Shown: positions 33,188 through 42,989, numbered from the stretch's first letter. The stretch: 64,000 nt of DNA from an uncultured Nocardioidaceae bacterium (GCA_902805855.1 CADCUJ010000091.1:1-64000), one strand, 5' to 3'. Translations and numbers: made by a program. Notes: generated by a model not told the origin, from the sequence alone.

Positions 33188-34462
33188 TCAGCGCTCGAGG
33201 GTGATCTGGGCGACGTCGAGGTACCCGGTGCGGAAACCGGCCTCGCAGTAGGCGAGGTAGAACTCCCACATCCGGCGGAACGTGTCGTTGAAGCCGAGCG
33301 CCTGCACGGTCGGCCAGCTGCCGAGGAACTTCTCGCGCCACAGCCGCAGCGTGTGGGCGTAGTGCGGGCCCATCGGCGCGATCCGGGACACCGCCAGCGA
33401 CGTGTGCTGGTCGAGCACCTGCTCGATCGCCTCGGTGGAGGGCAGCAGCCCGCCGGGGAAGATGTACTTGTGGATCCACGTGTAGGTGTTGCGCGTGGCC
33501 TCCAGCCGGTGGTGCTCGAGCAGGATCGCCTGGATCACCGCCTTGCCGCCGGGGGCGAGGAGCGAGTCGATGGTCTGGAAGTACGTCGGCCAGTACTTCT
33601 CGCCGACCGCCTCGATCATCTCGACGCTGACCACTGCGTCGAAGGCACCGGTCTGGTCGCGGTAGTCGCGCAGGCCGATGTCGACTCTGTCGCCGACCCC
33701 GGCCTCGTCCACGCGGCGCTGGGCCAGCGAGGCCTGTTCGGTCGAGATCGTGATCGTGGTGACCTGCGCCCCGCGCTGTGCCGCCCGGATGGCCAGCGTC
33801 CCCCACCCGGTGCCGATCTCGAGCAGCCGGCTGCCTGGTCCGACCGAGGCTGCGTCGAGGATCGCGTCGACCTTGTGCAGCTGTGCCGCCTCGAGGTCGT
33901 CTTGGCGCGGGGGCGGGTCGAGGGTCGCGAAGAGAGCGGAGGAGTAGGACAGCGAGGGGTCGAGGAACTGCTCGAACATCTTGTTGGACAGGTCGTAGTG
34001 CCGCTCGATGTTCTTGCGAGCGCCGTCACGCGTGTTCTCCTCGGAGCTGAGCATCCGGGGTAGCACGACGTGCCGGAGCCGGTAGAAGGAAGGCTTGATC
34101 AGCTCGGTCAGTCGCGCGGCGAACGGTGAGAGGGCGTCGGCCAGGTCGCTGCCCGGCGCCGTTGTCCACTCCCCGGCCATGTAGGACTCGCCCAGGCCGA
34201 TCGAGGGGCTGCGCCCCATCCGGGCGAAGAACGCATCCGGCTCGATGATGTCGATCCCGGGATGCGAGCCGAGGTCACCGGAGCCGTACACCTCCCCGGT
34301 CGACAGGCGCACGGACACCGGGACCTTGCGGAGGATCCGGGCCACCACGGCCTTGGCGATCCGTCCCTGCAGACCGTGATCGGGTGGCGCGGGCAGGTCC
34401 CACGCGGCGTTGTCCTCACCACTGGCGGTGCCGCCGACCTCCGGTTCGATCGTGGTGCTCAT
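33188..34462 (-). CDS. Cyclopropane-fatty-acyl-phospholipid synthase family methyltransferase
   Basis: The 424-residue protein has an N-terminal lipid-contact region (about 1-150) and a SAM methyltransferase domain. The start of the core is NIERHYDLSNKMFEQFLDPS, SAM motif I is LLEIGTGWGTLA, and SVEMIEAVGEKYW follows. It adds a methylene or methyl group to unsaturated acyl chains of phospholipids. It is the third gene of a coupled triad with an FAD oxidoreductase and DUF1365. I prefer ATG 34462, one base after the upstream stop, with AGGGAG ahead; a TTG at 34471 is possible. Confidence 0.92.
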   Translation of the reverse strand: MSTTIEPEVGGTASGEDNAAWDLPAPPDHGLQGRIAKAVVARILRKVPVSVRLSTGEVYGSGDLGSHPGIDIIEPDAFFARMGRSPSIGLGESYMAGEWTTAPGSDLADALSPFAARLTELIKPSFYRLRHVVLPRMLSSEENTRDGARKNIERHYDLSNKMFEQFLDPSLSYSSALFATLDPPPRQDDLEAAQLHKVDAILDAASVGPGSRLLEIGTGWGTLAIRAAQRGAQVTTITISTEQASLAQRRVDEAGVGDRVDIGLRDYRDQTGAFDAVVSVEMIEAVGEKYWPTYFQTIDSLLAPGGKAVIQAILLEHHRLEATRNTYTWIHKYIFPGGLLPSTEAIEQVLDQHTSLAVSRIAPMGPHYAHTLRLWREKFLGSWPTVQALGFNDTFRRMWEFYLAYCEAGFRTGYLDVAQITLER

Positions 34463-34463
34463 C

Positions 34464-35216
34464 TCAGGCAACTCCCTTCGGGGCTTGGTGCGGCCTGCGA
34501 GGAACGACCGGCAGGCGGCGCAGCCAGAGCCGGATGCCGTGCAGGCGGATCAGCGCAGAGACGCGCTGGGAGGGCATCGGGTTGCCGAGGACGCGACGCA
34601 GGGCGCGCCGCGGTGTGGCGGGTTCGAGGTCCCCGCGCACCGAGGCCTTGAACACGACCTCGTCGTTCTGGGTCAACGTGATGCCGATCGCGACCTTGTC
34701 GGTGGTCAGTCGCGTGCGGATGTCGTAACGGCCCTCGACGGTGAAGAAGGGGGAGACGTAGAACTCCTTGTCGACGCCGTTGCGCTCGGAGCTGGCCGAC
34801 GTCTTCTCGGCGACGGGCACCGGGTAGCAGTGCCGCTCGCCGTAGGTGTTGTGCACCTCCGCCAGCACGCCCTCGAGCCGACCGTCCGCGTCGAAGCAGA
34901 AGTACGTCGTCAACGGGTCGAACACGTAGCCGAGGCTGCGTGCGTTCGCCAGCATCAGCACCCGGTCCGCCCGCCACGGCAGGTGGTTGGCCGACAGGAA
35001 CCCGCGCACCTTCTCCTGCAGCGGCGTGTCATCGCGGGTGAGGTGGTCGCGGGCTCGCAGCGACGCCAGCGGGCGCAGCCATCGGGGGAACGGCGCCTCC
35101 GGGTCGGCGAGGTCGACCAGCCACATCGTCGTACGGTGCGAGAACTGGTAGTCGAAGGGACGGGTACGCCGGTGGTGCACGGTCGCACGCACCGATGCGG
35201 GAACCCGGGCGCTCAC
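34464..35216 (-). CDS. DUF1365 family protein
   Basis: The 250-residue protein matches DUF1365: HHRRTRPFDYQFSHRTTMWLVDL is split over the start, then FLSANHLPWRADRVLMLANARSLGYVFDPL and the EVHNTYGERHCYPV segment. The family always travels with the FAD oxidoreductase and CFA-type methyltransferase found on either side here, so a shared role in fatty-acid modification is likely. The biochemical activity is not established. The GTG start overlaps the upstream stop (GTGA). Confidence 0.87.
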   Translation of the reverse strand: MSARVPASVRATVHHRRTRPFDYQFSHRTTMWLVDLADPEAPFPRWLRPLASLRARDHLTRDDTPLQEKVRGFLSANHLPWRADRVLMLANARSLGYVFDPLTTYFCFDADGRLEGVLAEVHNTYGERHCYPVPVAEKTSASSERNGVDKEFYVSPFFTVEGRYDIRTRLTTDKVAIGITLTQNDEVVFKASVRGDLEPATPRRALRRVLGNPMPSQRVSALIRLHGIRLWLRRLPVVPRRPHQAPKGVA

Positions 35217-36502
35217 CACGTCGCCCCCAGGGACTGCGCTGCGGCGACGCCGGCTCGGCAGCCGTCCTCGTGGAAGCCCCACCCGTGGTAGGCGCCGGCG
35301 AACGCGAACCGGTCGTCGTTGAGCTGCGCCAACCTCGACTGGGCCGCTACGGATGCGGCGGTGTAGGTCGGGTGCTGGTACGTCATCCGCGCGACGACGT
35401 GGTCGGGCGTCTCCGCGGGATTGAGCGTGACGACGAGGGGGTCGGCCTCGTCGTGCCCCTGAAGCCGGTTCATCCAGTAGGAGACGCGGGTGCGGTCGGT
35501 GGGCTCGTCGCAGTCCTCGAGCCGGTAGTTCCAGCTGGCCCGAGACCGGCGTAGCCGCGGCAGCGTGGACTGGTCCCGGTGCAGCCAGGCCTCGTTGGTC
35601 GAGTAGCCGAAGGCGCCGAGGACGTCTGCCTCCTCCTCGCTGGCGTCGGTGAGCAGTGCAAGGGCCTCGTCGGCATGGGTGGCGACGACGACCTTGTCGA
35701 AGCTGTGGTGCTGGCTGCTCCCTCCGCCGGCCGGCACCGTGTCGAGCTCGACGGACTCCGGCTTGCGGCTGACCGCGCGCACCTTGCTGCCTGGGCTGAC
35801 CACATCCAGCCGGTCGGTGACCGCCTCGACGTAGGAGCGGGAACCGCCCACCACCGTGTGCCAGGTGGGGGAGTCGCGCGTTGTGAGGAAGCCGTGGTGG
35901 CGCAAGAAGGCGAACAGGTACGCCGCCGGGTAGTCCAGCGCCTCCCGATGGCCCATCGACCACACACAGGAGACGACCGGCAAGCCGTAGTGGGTCACGA
36001 AGTGCCGGTCGAAACGGTGCTGGGTCAAGAACTGCTCGTAGCTGACCTCGGAGTCCGGAGATCCTTCGAGCAGGGCCAGCGCGAGCCTCTGGAACCGACG
36101 GACCTGCAGCAGCAGTCGCCAGAACCGCGGGTCGAGCAGGCGGCGGCGTTGCGAGAAGATCCCGTCGGCGCCGCGGCCACCGACGTAGCCCAGACCGCAG
36201 CCCTCGCAGGTGATGCTCATGCTCATCTCCGTGGCGCGGGTGGCTATCCCGAGCTCGGAGAAGAGCCGGCGCAGCAGCGGGTAGGTCCTGTCGTTGAGCA
36301 CGATGAACCCCGAGTCGACCGGGGCCGTCGTCCCGTCCCGCATCGGCACGTCATGGGTGTGCGCGTGTCCGCCGATGCGGGGCTGGGCCTCGAACAAGGT
36401 CACCTGGTGGGTTGGCTGCAGCAGGTACGCCGCCGTCAGACCCGAGACACCGCCGCCGATGACGGCGACGGTGGGAAGGGCGCTTCGGGCGGCGTTTGGC
36501 AT
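35213..36502 (-). CDS. FAD-dependent amine-oxidase-like oxidoreductase
   Basis: The 429-residue flavoprotein has the dinucleotide motif VIGGGVSGLTAAYLL and the FAD ribose contact LFEAQPRIGGHA. Its C-terminal FAYAGAYHGWGFHEDGC-type end (FAFAGAYHGWGFHEDG) closes the cofactor site. It heads the triad FAD oxidoreductase / DUF1365 / CFA-type methyltransferase. Comparable clusters make modified fatty acids (10-methyl or furan types in other bacteria), where the flavoprotein acts on the methylene-bearing lipid. The substrate here is inferred. Confidence 0.9.
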   Translation of the reverse strand: MPNAARSALPTVAVIGGGVSGLTAAYLLQPTHQVTLFEAQPRIGGHAHTHDVPMRDGTTAPVDSGFIVLNDRTYPLLRRLFSELGIATRATEMSMSITCEGCGLGYVGGRGADGIFSQRRRLLDPRFWRLLLQVRRFQRLALALLEGSPDSEVSYEQFLTQHRFDRHFVTHYGLPVVSCVWSMGHREALDYPAAYLFAFLRHHGFLTTRDSPTWHTVVGGSRSYVEAVTDRLDVVSPGSKVRAVSRKPESVELDTVPAGGGSSQHHSFDKVVVATHADEALALLTDASEEEADVLGAFGYSTNEAWLHRDQSTLPRLRRSRASWNYRLEDCDEPTDRTRVSYWMNRLQGHDEADPLVVTLNPAETPDHVVARMTYQHPTYTAASVAAQSRLAQLNDDRFAFAGAYHGWGFHEDGCRAGVAAAQSLGATW

Positions 36503-36561
36503 GTCAGTGGTTCGGTTACCTTGTCGGGCTGGCTTGGTGCTGTCAGGTGGGCCGTGGGCCC

Positions 36562-37326
36562 CTAGGTGACGAGGAGCCGGACCCGCTTGTTGCCCTTTCC
36601 CTTGGACTCGGTGCCGGTGACGGTGACCTTGCCCACTTCGGCGGTGCTGAGCACGTGAGTCCCGCCGTCTGCCTGCTTGTCCAGCCCGACGATGTCGATC
36701 ACCCGGAGCGGGTCGATCTCCCGCGGGATGAGGTTGGCCGCGGTACGGATCAGCGCATGGTCCTCGTCGGCGACCTCGCGGCCGACGAACTCGACCAGGA
36801 TCTCGTGGGCGGCGGCGATCTCCTCGTTGATCCGCGCCTCGACCCGCCGCCCGAACTCGGCGCTCATCGACGGAAGCGGGAAGTCCAGGCGGCCGGAGCC
36901 CGGTTCCATGTTGCCACCGGTCACCGGGATGCCGTGGTCTGCCCAGATCACGCCGCAGAGGATGTGCAAGGCGGTGTGGGTGCGCATGGTGAGGTGGCGG
37001 CGCTGCCAGTCCAGCTCTGCGTCGACCTCGGTGCCGACATCAGGCAGGTCGTCGCCGTCGAGCCAGTGCCAGATGCGTCCGTCCTGGCGGCGGACCCGGC
37101 TGACCTGCGCCTGCCCGCCGTCCCAGGCCAAGGTGCCGATGTCGTGCGGCTGGCCGCCGCCGCCGGGGTAGAAGGCGGTACGGCGCAGCGCCACGCGTCC
37201 CTCCTCACGGTCGACCTGGTCGACGACTGCCTCGAAGTCGCGCACGTAGGCGTCGACGGAGAACAGCTCGGTCTCCGCGAGCACCGCCGGCGCGCCCTGC
37301 GGGGTCCTGCGGCCAGGCACCGCCAT
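36562..37326 (-). CDS. Alanyl-tRNA editing protein (AlaX-like)
   Basis: The 254-residue protein contains the free-standing editing domain of alanyl-tRNA synthetase, which hydrolyses Ser-tRNA(Ala). TAFYPGGGGQPHDIG and the zinc motif HTALHIL are clear. The second zinc motif reads QADGGTHV, so the Cys of the usual CGGTHV is not in the standard place. The start is ATG 37326. It lies beside the lipid-modification triad, with no obvious functional link. Confidence 0.87.
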   Translation of the reverse strand: MAVPGRRTPQGAPAVLAETELFSVDAYVRDFEAVVDQVDREEGRVALRRTAFYPGGGGQPHDIGTLAWDGGQAQVSRVRRQDGRIWHWLDGDDLPDVGTEVDAELDWQRRHLTMRTHTALHILCGVIWADHGIPVTGGNMEPGSGRLDFPLPSMSAEFGRRVEARINEEIAAAHEILVEFVGREVADEDHALIRTAANLIPREIDPLRVIDIVGLDKQADGGTHVLSTAEVGKVTVTGTESKGKGNKRVRLLVT

Positions 37327-37483
37327 GGTCCTACCTCCTCGTCTGGCTGCGTCCACCCATCCAAGCATTCAGGCCCCGCCGGGTGGCTCCCACTTGTACA
37401 GTCGAGGCACTCGAGACCACCCGAGACAGCTCCAACATCACCCGAGTTGACCCGTGACGACCCGAGACGAACTGGTGGGATCC

Positions 37484-38425
37484 ATGCGCACTTCGGTAGC
37501 TACTCGACGCCTCCTCGCCGGCGTCGGCGTACCCCTGCTGCTCTCGACGATGGTCGCCTGTGGAGGAGCCGACGAGCCGGTCGACCAGAGCGCCGACGCC
37601 AACGAGCCGGTCGCCAGCGAAACGCCACAGCAGGCCGAGGGGTCGCCAGAGCCGGATGAGTCCGAGGAGACCAAGGACTCCAAGGACTCCAAGGACTCCA
37701 AGGACTCCAAGGACTCCAAGGACTCCGAGCAGGCCGAGGCGCCGGACAGCACGGGCGATGAGCTCACCACCAAGACGTTCATCCCTGCCTTGAAGGAGGC
37801 GCTCAAGGACAACCAGTCGGCGCACATGAGCATGGATCTCGACGCTGCCGGACAGCAGCTGTCCATCGACGGCGACATCCGGTACCAGGGCGATCCGGCG
37901 ATGACCCTCACCATGCAGGGAGCCGCCTTCGGCGGGGGCTCGGCGCAGATGCGGCTGGTCGACGGCCTCGTGTACGCGTCCCTGCCGCCGATGACGCCAC
38001 GGGGGAAGTTCGTCGAGATCGATCCCAGCGACCCGAACGACCCTCTGGGCGGGAGCTTCTCACAGCTGACGCAGCAGATGAACCCGGAGACGACCTTCGC
38101 CGCTTTCGAGGCCGGTCTGAAACAGGTGCGGTATGTCGGCGAGGAGTCGGTCGCCGGGGAGGATCTGGACCGGTACCGGGTCGGCATCGACGTCGCCTCG
38201 GCCGCCAGGGCGCAGGGGCAGCCTTTCCCGCCCGGGGCGCCGGAGGTGATCGACTACGACATCTGGGTGGACGGCGAGGACCTGATGCGCAGGGTCGACT
38301 TCGATCTCGGCCAGCAGGTCAGCAGCAAGATCACGATGTCGCAGTGGGGCGAGCCGGTCGAGGTCGAGGCTCCGCCCAGGAACAAGATCGTCAAGGCGCC
38401 GCAGGGCGTCCCTGCGCCGGGCTGA
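37484..38425 (+). CDS. LppX/LprG-like lipoprotein
   Basis: The 313-residue protein has an N-terminal signal with a lipobox (STMVAC, with the lipidated Cys near residue 26). A low-complexity acidic linker containing six KDS repeats follows, then an about 210-residue domain like the mycobacterial LppX/LprA/LprF/LprG family, which binds lipids for transport across the envelope. ATG 37484 gives a compact signal peptide; GTG 37454 is an alternative. It stands alone between the AlaX-like and DUF4191 genes. Confidence 0.82.
   Translation: MRTSVATRRLLAGVGVPLLLSTMVACGGADEPVDQSADANEPVASETPQQAEGSPEPDESEETKDSKDSKDSKDSKDSKDSEQAEAPDSTGDELTTKTFIPALKEALKDNQSAHMSMDLDAAGQQLSIDGDIRYQGDPAMTLTMQGAAFGGGSAQMRLVDGLVYASLPPMTPRGKFVEIDPSDPNDPLGGSFSQLTQQMNPETTFAAFEAGLKQVRYVGEESVAGEDLDRYRVGIDVASAARAQGQPFPPGAPEVIDYDIWVDGEDLMRRVDFDLGQQVSSKITMSQWGEPVEVEAPPRNKIVKAPQGVPAPG
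37673..37726 (+). repeat. 9-bp tandem repeat in the lipoprotein linker
   Basis: Six perfect copies of aaggactcc encode the Lys-Asp-Ser linker. Perfect identity suggests variable copy number between strains. Confidence 0.93.
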
Positions 38426-38462
38426 CCGTACCGCCGGCTGGCCGGCGTCACGGCCGGGTGGC

Positions 38463-39185
38463 TCAGCGGCCGCGCATGTTCTGCCGGGCGCCCTTGAGGT
38501 TGGTCGGGACCGGGCCCTTCGGCAGCGGGATGTTCGACCGGTTGGCGTCCAGCGCCTTCAGCCGCGCGAGCACGCCGGTCATCTCCGCCGGCTTGAGCTG
38601 GCGACCGAGCTTCGTGACATGCCGCGAAAGCCGGCGCACCGGGACGGCCCCCTCGCTGTTCCCGGCGACGACCTCGTGGATGGTGACCTCGGAGGCGACT
38701 CGCTCATGCTTGCGGCGCTCGCTCGCCAGCAGGGAGCGGATGCGGTTCGGGCTGGTTCCCTCCCCGACCAGCACGATGCCCGGGGGGCCGACCACACGAT
38801 GCACGACGTCCTGGTTCTTGTTGAAAGCGATCGTCGGATCGACCTTCCATCCCCGCCGCAGCATGCTCAGAGCAGCAGCGGCCGCGCCGGGCTTGCCCTC
38901 GATCTGGGCGAACGCCGCCTTCTGCGCGCGGCGACCGAACACGATCAGCACCGCCAGAATGCCCAGCAGCAGCCCGCCGACGATGTCGAAGACCCAGTGC
39001 CCGGGCAGCAGCCACAGCAGCCCGAACCCGACGAGTGCGGCGAGCACGAAGACCCCGAGCAGCAGCAACCCGATCCTCGGGTCGGACTGCTTGGTGATCC
39101 GGTAGCTCTGCGCGACCTGCTTGACGCGGCTCTGCTTGAGTGACTTCGCCTTGCCCTTGTCGTTGTCCTTGCTCCTCGCCGCCAT
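38463..39185 (-). CDS. DUF4191 membrane protein
   Basis: The 240-residue protein has a Lys-rich N terminus, two membrane helices (about 38-85) and a soluble domain with FGRRAQKAAFAQIEGKPGAA and VLVGEGTSPNRIRSLLASE. It is the actinobacterial DUF4191 family (Rv2219 in M. tuberculosis), always next to lipA. Function unknown. The ATG at 39185 overlaps the lipA stop (TGATG), so it is coupled to lipA. Confidence 0.9.
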   Translation of the reverse strand: MAARSKDNDKGKAKSLKQSRVKQVAQSYRITKQSDPRIGLLLLGVFVLAALVGFGLLWLLPGHWVFDIVGGLLLGILAVLIVFGRRAQKAAFAQIEGKPGAAAAALSMLRRGWKVDPTIAFNKNQDVVHRVVGPPGIVLVGEGTSPNRIRSLLASERRKHERVASEVTIHEVVAGNSEGAVPVRRLSRHVTKLGRQLKPAEMTGVLARLKALDANRSNIPLPKGPVPTNLKGARQNMRGR

Positions 39186-40150
39186 CACGCGGCCTGCCGG
39201 CGTTCGATCGCCTGCTGGTAGAGCCGGCCGGCACGGTACGACGAACGCACCAGCGGGCCGGACATCACCCCGGCGAAACCGATCTGGTCAGCCTCGTCCT
39301 TCAGCTCCACGAACTCCTCCGGCCGGACCCATCGCTCGATGGGGTGATGGCGCGGGGTGGGACGCAGGTACTGGGTGATCGTGAGCAGCTCGGTCCCGGC
39401 GTCGTAGAGGTCCCTGAGGGCCTGGGATACCTCCTCACGGGTCTCACCCATGCCGAGGATCAGGTTGGACTTGGTCACCAGCCCGAACTCGCGGGCCGCC
39501 GTGAGCACACCGAGCGAGCGGTCGTAGCGGAAGGCGGGACGGATCCGCTTGAAGATCCGCGGCACCGTCTCGACGTTGTGCGCGAGCACCTCCGGACGTG
39601 ACTCGAACACCTCGCGCAGCAGGTCGGGCTTGGCGTTGAAGTCCGGGATCAGGTTCTCCACGCCGGTCTCGGGGTTGAGCTCGTGGATCGCCCGGACGGT
39701 CTCGGCGTACAGCCACGCCCCGCCGTCCGGCAGGTCGTCACGGGCAACTCCGGTGATCGTGGCGTACCGCAGTCCCATCGTCTGCACGCTCTCGGCGACC
39801 CGCCTGGGCTCGTCGCGGTCGAGGGGCTCAGGTCTGCCGGTGTCGATCTGGCAGAAGTCGCAGCGCCGCGTGCACTGGTCGCCACCGATCAGGAACGTCG
39901 CCTCACGGTCCTCCCAGCACTCGAAGATGTTGGGACAGCCGGCCTCCTGGCAGACCGTGTGCAGCCCCTCACCCTTGACCAGGCTCTGCAGCTCGCGGTA
40001 CTGCGGACCCATCTTCGCCCGGGTCTTGATCCACTCAGGCTTCTTCTCGATCGGCACGGCGGCGTTGCGGACCTCGAGCCGGAGCAGCCGGCGTCCGTCA
40101 GGACGCGCGCCGGAGTCCGTTTCTGGGGTCTGGGTGGGCGCGTGAGTCAC
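39185..40150 (-). CDS. lipA: Lipoyl synthase
   Basis: The 321-residue radical-SAM enzyme inserts two sulphurs into octanoyl groups on lipoyl domains. It has both clusters: the auxiliary site [13 protein letters not shown] and the radical-SAM motif CTRRCDFC. The C-terminal [12 protein letters not shown] provides the Ser ligand. GTG start at 40150. The substrate is supplied by LipB (42219-42989), and the lipoylated targets (E2, and possibly GcvH) are encoded nearby or elsewhere. Confidence 0.97.
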   Translation of the reverse strand: MTHAPTQTPETDSGARPDGRRLLRLEVRNAAVPIEKKPEWIKTRAKMGPQYRELQSLVKGEGLHTVCQEAGCPNIFECWEDREATFLIGGDQCTRRCDFCQIDTGRPEPLDRDEPRRVAESVQTMGLRYATITGVARDDLPDGGAWLYAETVRAIHELNPETGVENLIPDFNAKPDLLREVFESRPEVLAHNVETVPRIFKRIRPAFRYDRSLGVLTAAREFGLVTKSNLILGMGETREEVSQALRDLYDAGTELLTITQYLRPTPRHHPIERWVRPEEFVELKDEADQIGFAGVMSGPLVRSSYRAGRLYQQAIERRQAA

Positions 40151-40233
40151 CCCGACACTCTACGCGGGCGGGCACTCGCACCCCAATCACCAGCCGGGGT
40201 GGACAGCGCGCGCCCCAGGTGGTCGTCGAGAGC

Positions 40234-41208
40234 TCAGGGAACGTCGCGGTGGCGGAACGACGCCACCGAGAAGGCGACCACGACCAGCACGAGGACGCCG
40301 ATGTAGGCCGCGCCATGGCCGAGCGTGAGAACCGACTCCTGCGTGCACAAGCCCGGGCCAGGTGGGCAGACGATGCTGTCGTCGTAGTAGGTCCAGCCGT
40401 CGCGGATCCAGGCGAACACGTTGTTGGCAAGGCTCCACTGCCCGGCACCGGCTATCGGCAACGAAGCGGTGAGAGCCTCGCCCCCGACGGCGTAGGCGAA
40501 CATCACCGCCAGCGTGCCGACCGTGTGCCGCACCAACATGGTCAACGCGAAACCCCCGAGCGCGCCGAGGGCGGCGAGCAGCACCCCGCGCCCGACCATC
40601 CACCGGATGTCCTCCTGCACCCGTGCCCCGGTGGAGATGCCACGGACCTCCGTGGCGATGAGCAGCGCAACCCAGAAGGCGGCCAGGATGAGAGCGGCGG
40701 CGACGAGGGTGGCGAGGAACGCCGCCACCCCTTTCGCCAGCCAGACCCTGCTGCGCCGGGGCTCGAACAGCAGCTGGTTGCTGATCGACCCCGACGACCA
40801 GTCGGCGCCCGCGAACGTCGTCCCGATGATGATCATCACCGCGCAGACGATCAGCAGGACCGCCAGCCCGGAGTCGTGGCGTTCCTGGGCCAGGGACAGC
40901 TGCGAACGGGAGAGGAACCAGCTGAGCCGAGGCTCGACCATCGAAATGCAGCGTGCGGTGGTCGTGTTGGGCCCCATGAACCGCTCAGGGTCGCGCCGGC
41001 AGCGCTCGATGTGGCGCTGGTAGTAGGGCTGCTGCAGCTCCCGGTCGACCTGGACCTGCGCCGCGGCGCGGTCGGCCTGACTGATCGGCCGGGTCTCCCA
41101 GATCGTGATGCCGGCGAGCACCGCGGTGAGCAGACCAGCGCCCAGCAGCATCAGCGCGATCGCGCGTCGGGACCGGAAGCGGCTCAGCTCCACCAGGACG
41201 AGCCTCAC
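40234..41208 (-). CDS. ABC-2 type transporter permease
   Basis: The 324-residue membrane protein has about six helices, a large external loop after helix 1 (about 40-105, with several Cys) and the pattern GTTFAGADWSSGSISNQLLFEPRRSRVWLAK, typical of ABC-2 permeases. Its GTG start overlaps the stop of the ATPase gene upstream. Together they form an exporter between lipB and lipA. The substrate is unknown. Confidence 0.87.
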   Translation of the reverse strand: MRLVLVELSRFRSRRAIALMLLGAGLLTAVLAGITIWETRPISQADRAAAQVQVDRELQQPYYQRHIERCRRDPERFMGPNTTTARCISMVEPRLSWFLSRSQLSLAQERHDSGLAVLLIVCAVMIIIGTTFAGADWSSGSISNQLLFEPRRSRVWLAKGVAAFLATLVAAALILAAFWVALLIATEVRGISTGARVQEDIRWMVGRGVLLAALGALGGFALTMLVRHTVGTLAVMFAYAVGGEALTASLPIAGAGQWSLANNVFAWIRDGWTYYDDSIVCPPGPGLCTQESVLTLGHGAAYIGVLVLVVVAFSVASFRHRDVP

Positions 41209-42173
41209 GGCGCGTCCCTGCTCTCCCGGACGTGGGCGCCGTCGGCCAGCGAGGTTCTCAAACTGTCGTCCTTGGTCAGCTGAAGGAACACCGACTCCAG
41301 ATCCGGTCGCAGCGGGGTCAGCTCACGCACGAACATTCGCCGCTCGGCGAGCAGCCGGGTGATGTCCTCTCCACGAGCCACCCCCTTGACGGTGAGCGAC
41401 TCACCATCGCGGTCCACCCGGAAGCCCGCCTTCGACAGCATCCGGGCCGCCTCGCGGGGGTCGGCCACCCCGACGCGGAAGGAGTCCGAGGTGACTCCGG
41501 TGAGCTTGTCCACGTCTCCGGACGCGAGCAACCGGCCGTTGCCGATGATCGAGACCGCGTGGCACACCTGTTGCACCTCGGCAAGGATGTGCGAGCTGAG
41601 CAGCACGGTGACCCCGCTGTCGCCCAGCTCGCGGATCATGTCTCGGATGTCCCGGATGCCGGCCGGGTCCAGGCCGTTGGTCGGCTCATCGAGGATCAGC
41701 AGGTCGGGACTCTTGAGCAGGGTGGCCGCGATCGCGAGCCGCTGCTTCATGCCCAGCGAGTAGCCCCGGTAGCGCTGGTGCTCGCGTCCGGTCAGACCTA
41801 CCTGGGCGATGGCGGCGTCGACCCGCTTGCTGGGCAGGCCGGTGGACCCCGCCAGCAGGCTCAGGTTCTTGCGCCCGGTGAAGGCGGGGATGAACTTGGG
41901 CTGCTCGACCACGGCGCCGACTCGGTCGATGATGCGGGGAAGACGCTGCGGGACCTGCTCGCCGAACAGGCGCATCTCACCTCTGCTCGCCCGAGCGAGC
42001 CCGAGCAGCATCCGGATCGTCGTGGTCTTGCCCGAGCCGTTGGGTCCGAGGAAGCCGTGCACGCCGCCGGCAGGCACCGCGAGGCTGAGGTCCTGCACCG
42101 CGACGACGTGCCGCCCGCGGCGGCTACGGAACTCCTTTCGCAGGCCGCTGGTCTCGATGACCAGTTGGCTCAT
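41205..42173 (-). CDS. ABC transporter ATP-binding protein
   Basis: The 322-residue protein has Walker A LGPNGSGKTTTI, signature YSLGMKQRLAIA, Walker B LLILDEPTNGLDP and the H-loop VLLSSHIL. A C-terminal extension of about 80 residues is typical of drug or lantibiotic-type exporters. It works with the permease encoded by the overlapping gene downstream. Confidence 0.93.
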   Translation of the reverse strand: MSQLVIETSGLRKEFRSRRGRHVVAVQDLSLAVPAGGVHGFLGPNGSGKTTTIRMLLGLARASRGEMRLFGEQVPQRLPRIIDRVGAVVEQPKFIPAFTGRKNLSLLAGSTGLPSKRVDAAIAQVGLTGREHQRYRGYSLGMKQRLAIAATLLKSPDLLILDEPTNGLDPAGIRDIRDMIRELGDSGVTVLLSSHILAEVQQVCHAVSIIGNGRLLASGDVDKLTGVTSDSFRVGVADPREAARMLSKAGFRVDRDGESLTVKGVARGEDITRLLAERRMFVRELTPLRPDLESVFLQLTKDDSLRTSLADGAHVRESRDAP

Positions 42174-42218
42174 GGTGCTCCCCAGGATTCGTGGGGACCA
42201 GGATGGCGCAGCGTCGGT

Positions 42219-42989
42219 TCAGCCCAGCGGATTGAGCACCGGAACTCGCACCGTGTCGCCCGGGTCCCCTTGGCTCCGCCTCCGGCTGCCCGGATCGGGT
42301 CTGGGCTCGTAGTCCGGGGTCGGCTGGTACGGCGCCCAGCCGAGGAGGTCTCCCAAGTGCTTCTCGACCACCGGGACGACCTCCGCGACGCTCACGTCAC
42401 GACCGAGCTCCTCGCTCAACGAGGTGACCCCGGCGTCGGCGATGCCGCACGGGACGAACCTGTCGTACCAGGCCAGGTCGACATCGCAGTTCAAGGCGAA
42501 GCCGTGCATGGTCACTCCACGACTGACCCGGATCCCGATGGCGGCGATCTTCCGCTCGGGCCTGGCACCAGGGCCGGGACTCGCGCTCAGCCAAACCCCG
42601 CTGCGACCGGGAACCCGGGCGGTGACCACGCCGAAGTCGCGACAGGTGTCGATCAGGGCCTGCTCGACACGGCGTACGTAGTCGACGACCAGCACATGCC
42701 GGGGCAGCCGCACGATCGGGTAGCCGACGAGCTGTCCCGGGCCGTGGAAGGTGATCTTGCCGCCACGGTCGACGTCGATCACCGCCGCACCGCCGGTGTC
42801 GCCGACGGGACGCTCGTGCGGCTCGGTGCGCTTGCCCGCGGTGAACACCGGGGGATGCTCGAGCAGCAGCACGGTCTCCTCGCCTCCGGCCACCACCGAC
42901 GAGTGCACCTGCCGCTGGAGCTCCCACGCCGCGAGATAGTCCACCGCCTCGTCGCCGAGGCCGGCTACGTCGAAGCTGAGCGCACCCAC
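42219..42989 (-). CDS. lipB: Octanoyl-[acyl carrier protein] transferase
   Basis: The 256-residue enzyme moves octanoate from ACP to lipoyl domains. [18 protein letters not shown], the catalytic Lys region [21 protein letters not shown] and the catalytic Cys in FVPCGI are visible. A disordered tail of about 35 residues follows the domain. GTG start at 42989. It acts upstream of lipA. Confidence 0.95.
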   Translation of the reverse strand: MGALSFDVAGLGDEAVDYLAAWELQRQVHSSVVAGGEETVLLLEHPPVFTAGKRTEPHERPVGDTGGAAVIDVDRGGKITFHGPGQLVGYPIVRLPRHVLVVDYVRRVEQALIDTCRDFGVVTARVPGRSGVWLSASPGPGARPERKIAAIGIRVSRGVTMHGFALNCDVDLAWYDRFVPCGIADAGVTSLSEELGRDVSVAEVVPVVEKHLGDLLGWAPYQPTPDYEPRPDPGSRRRSQGDPGDTVRVPVLNPLG

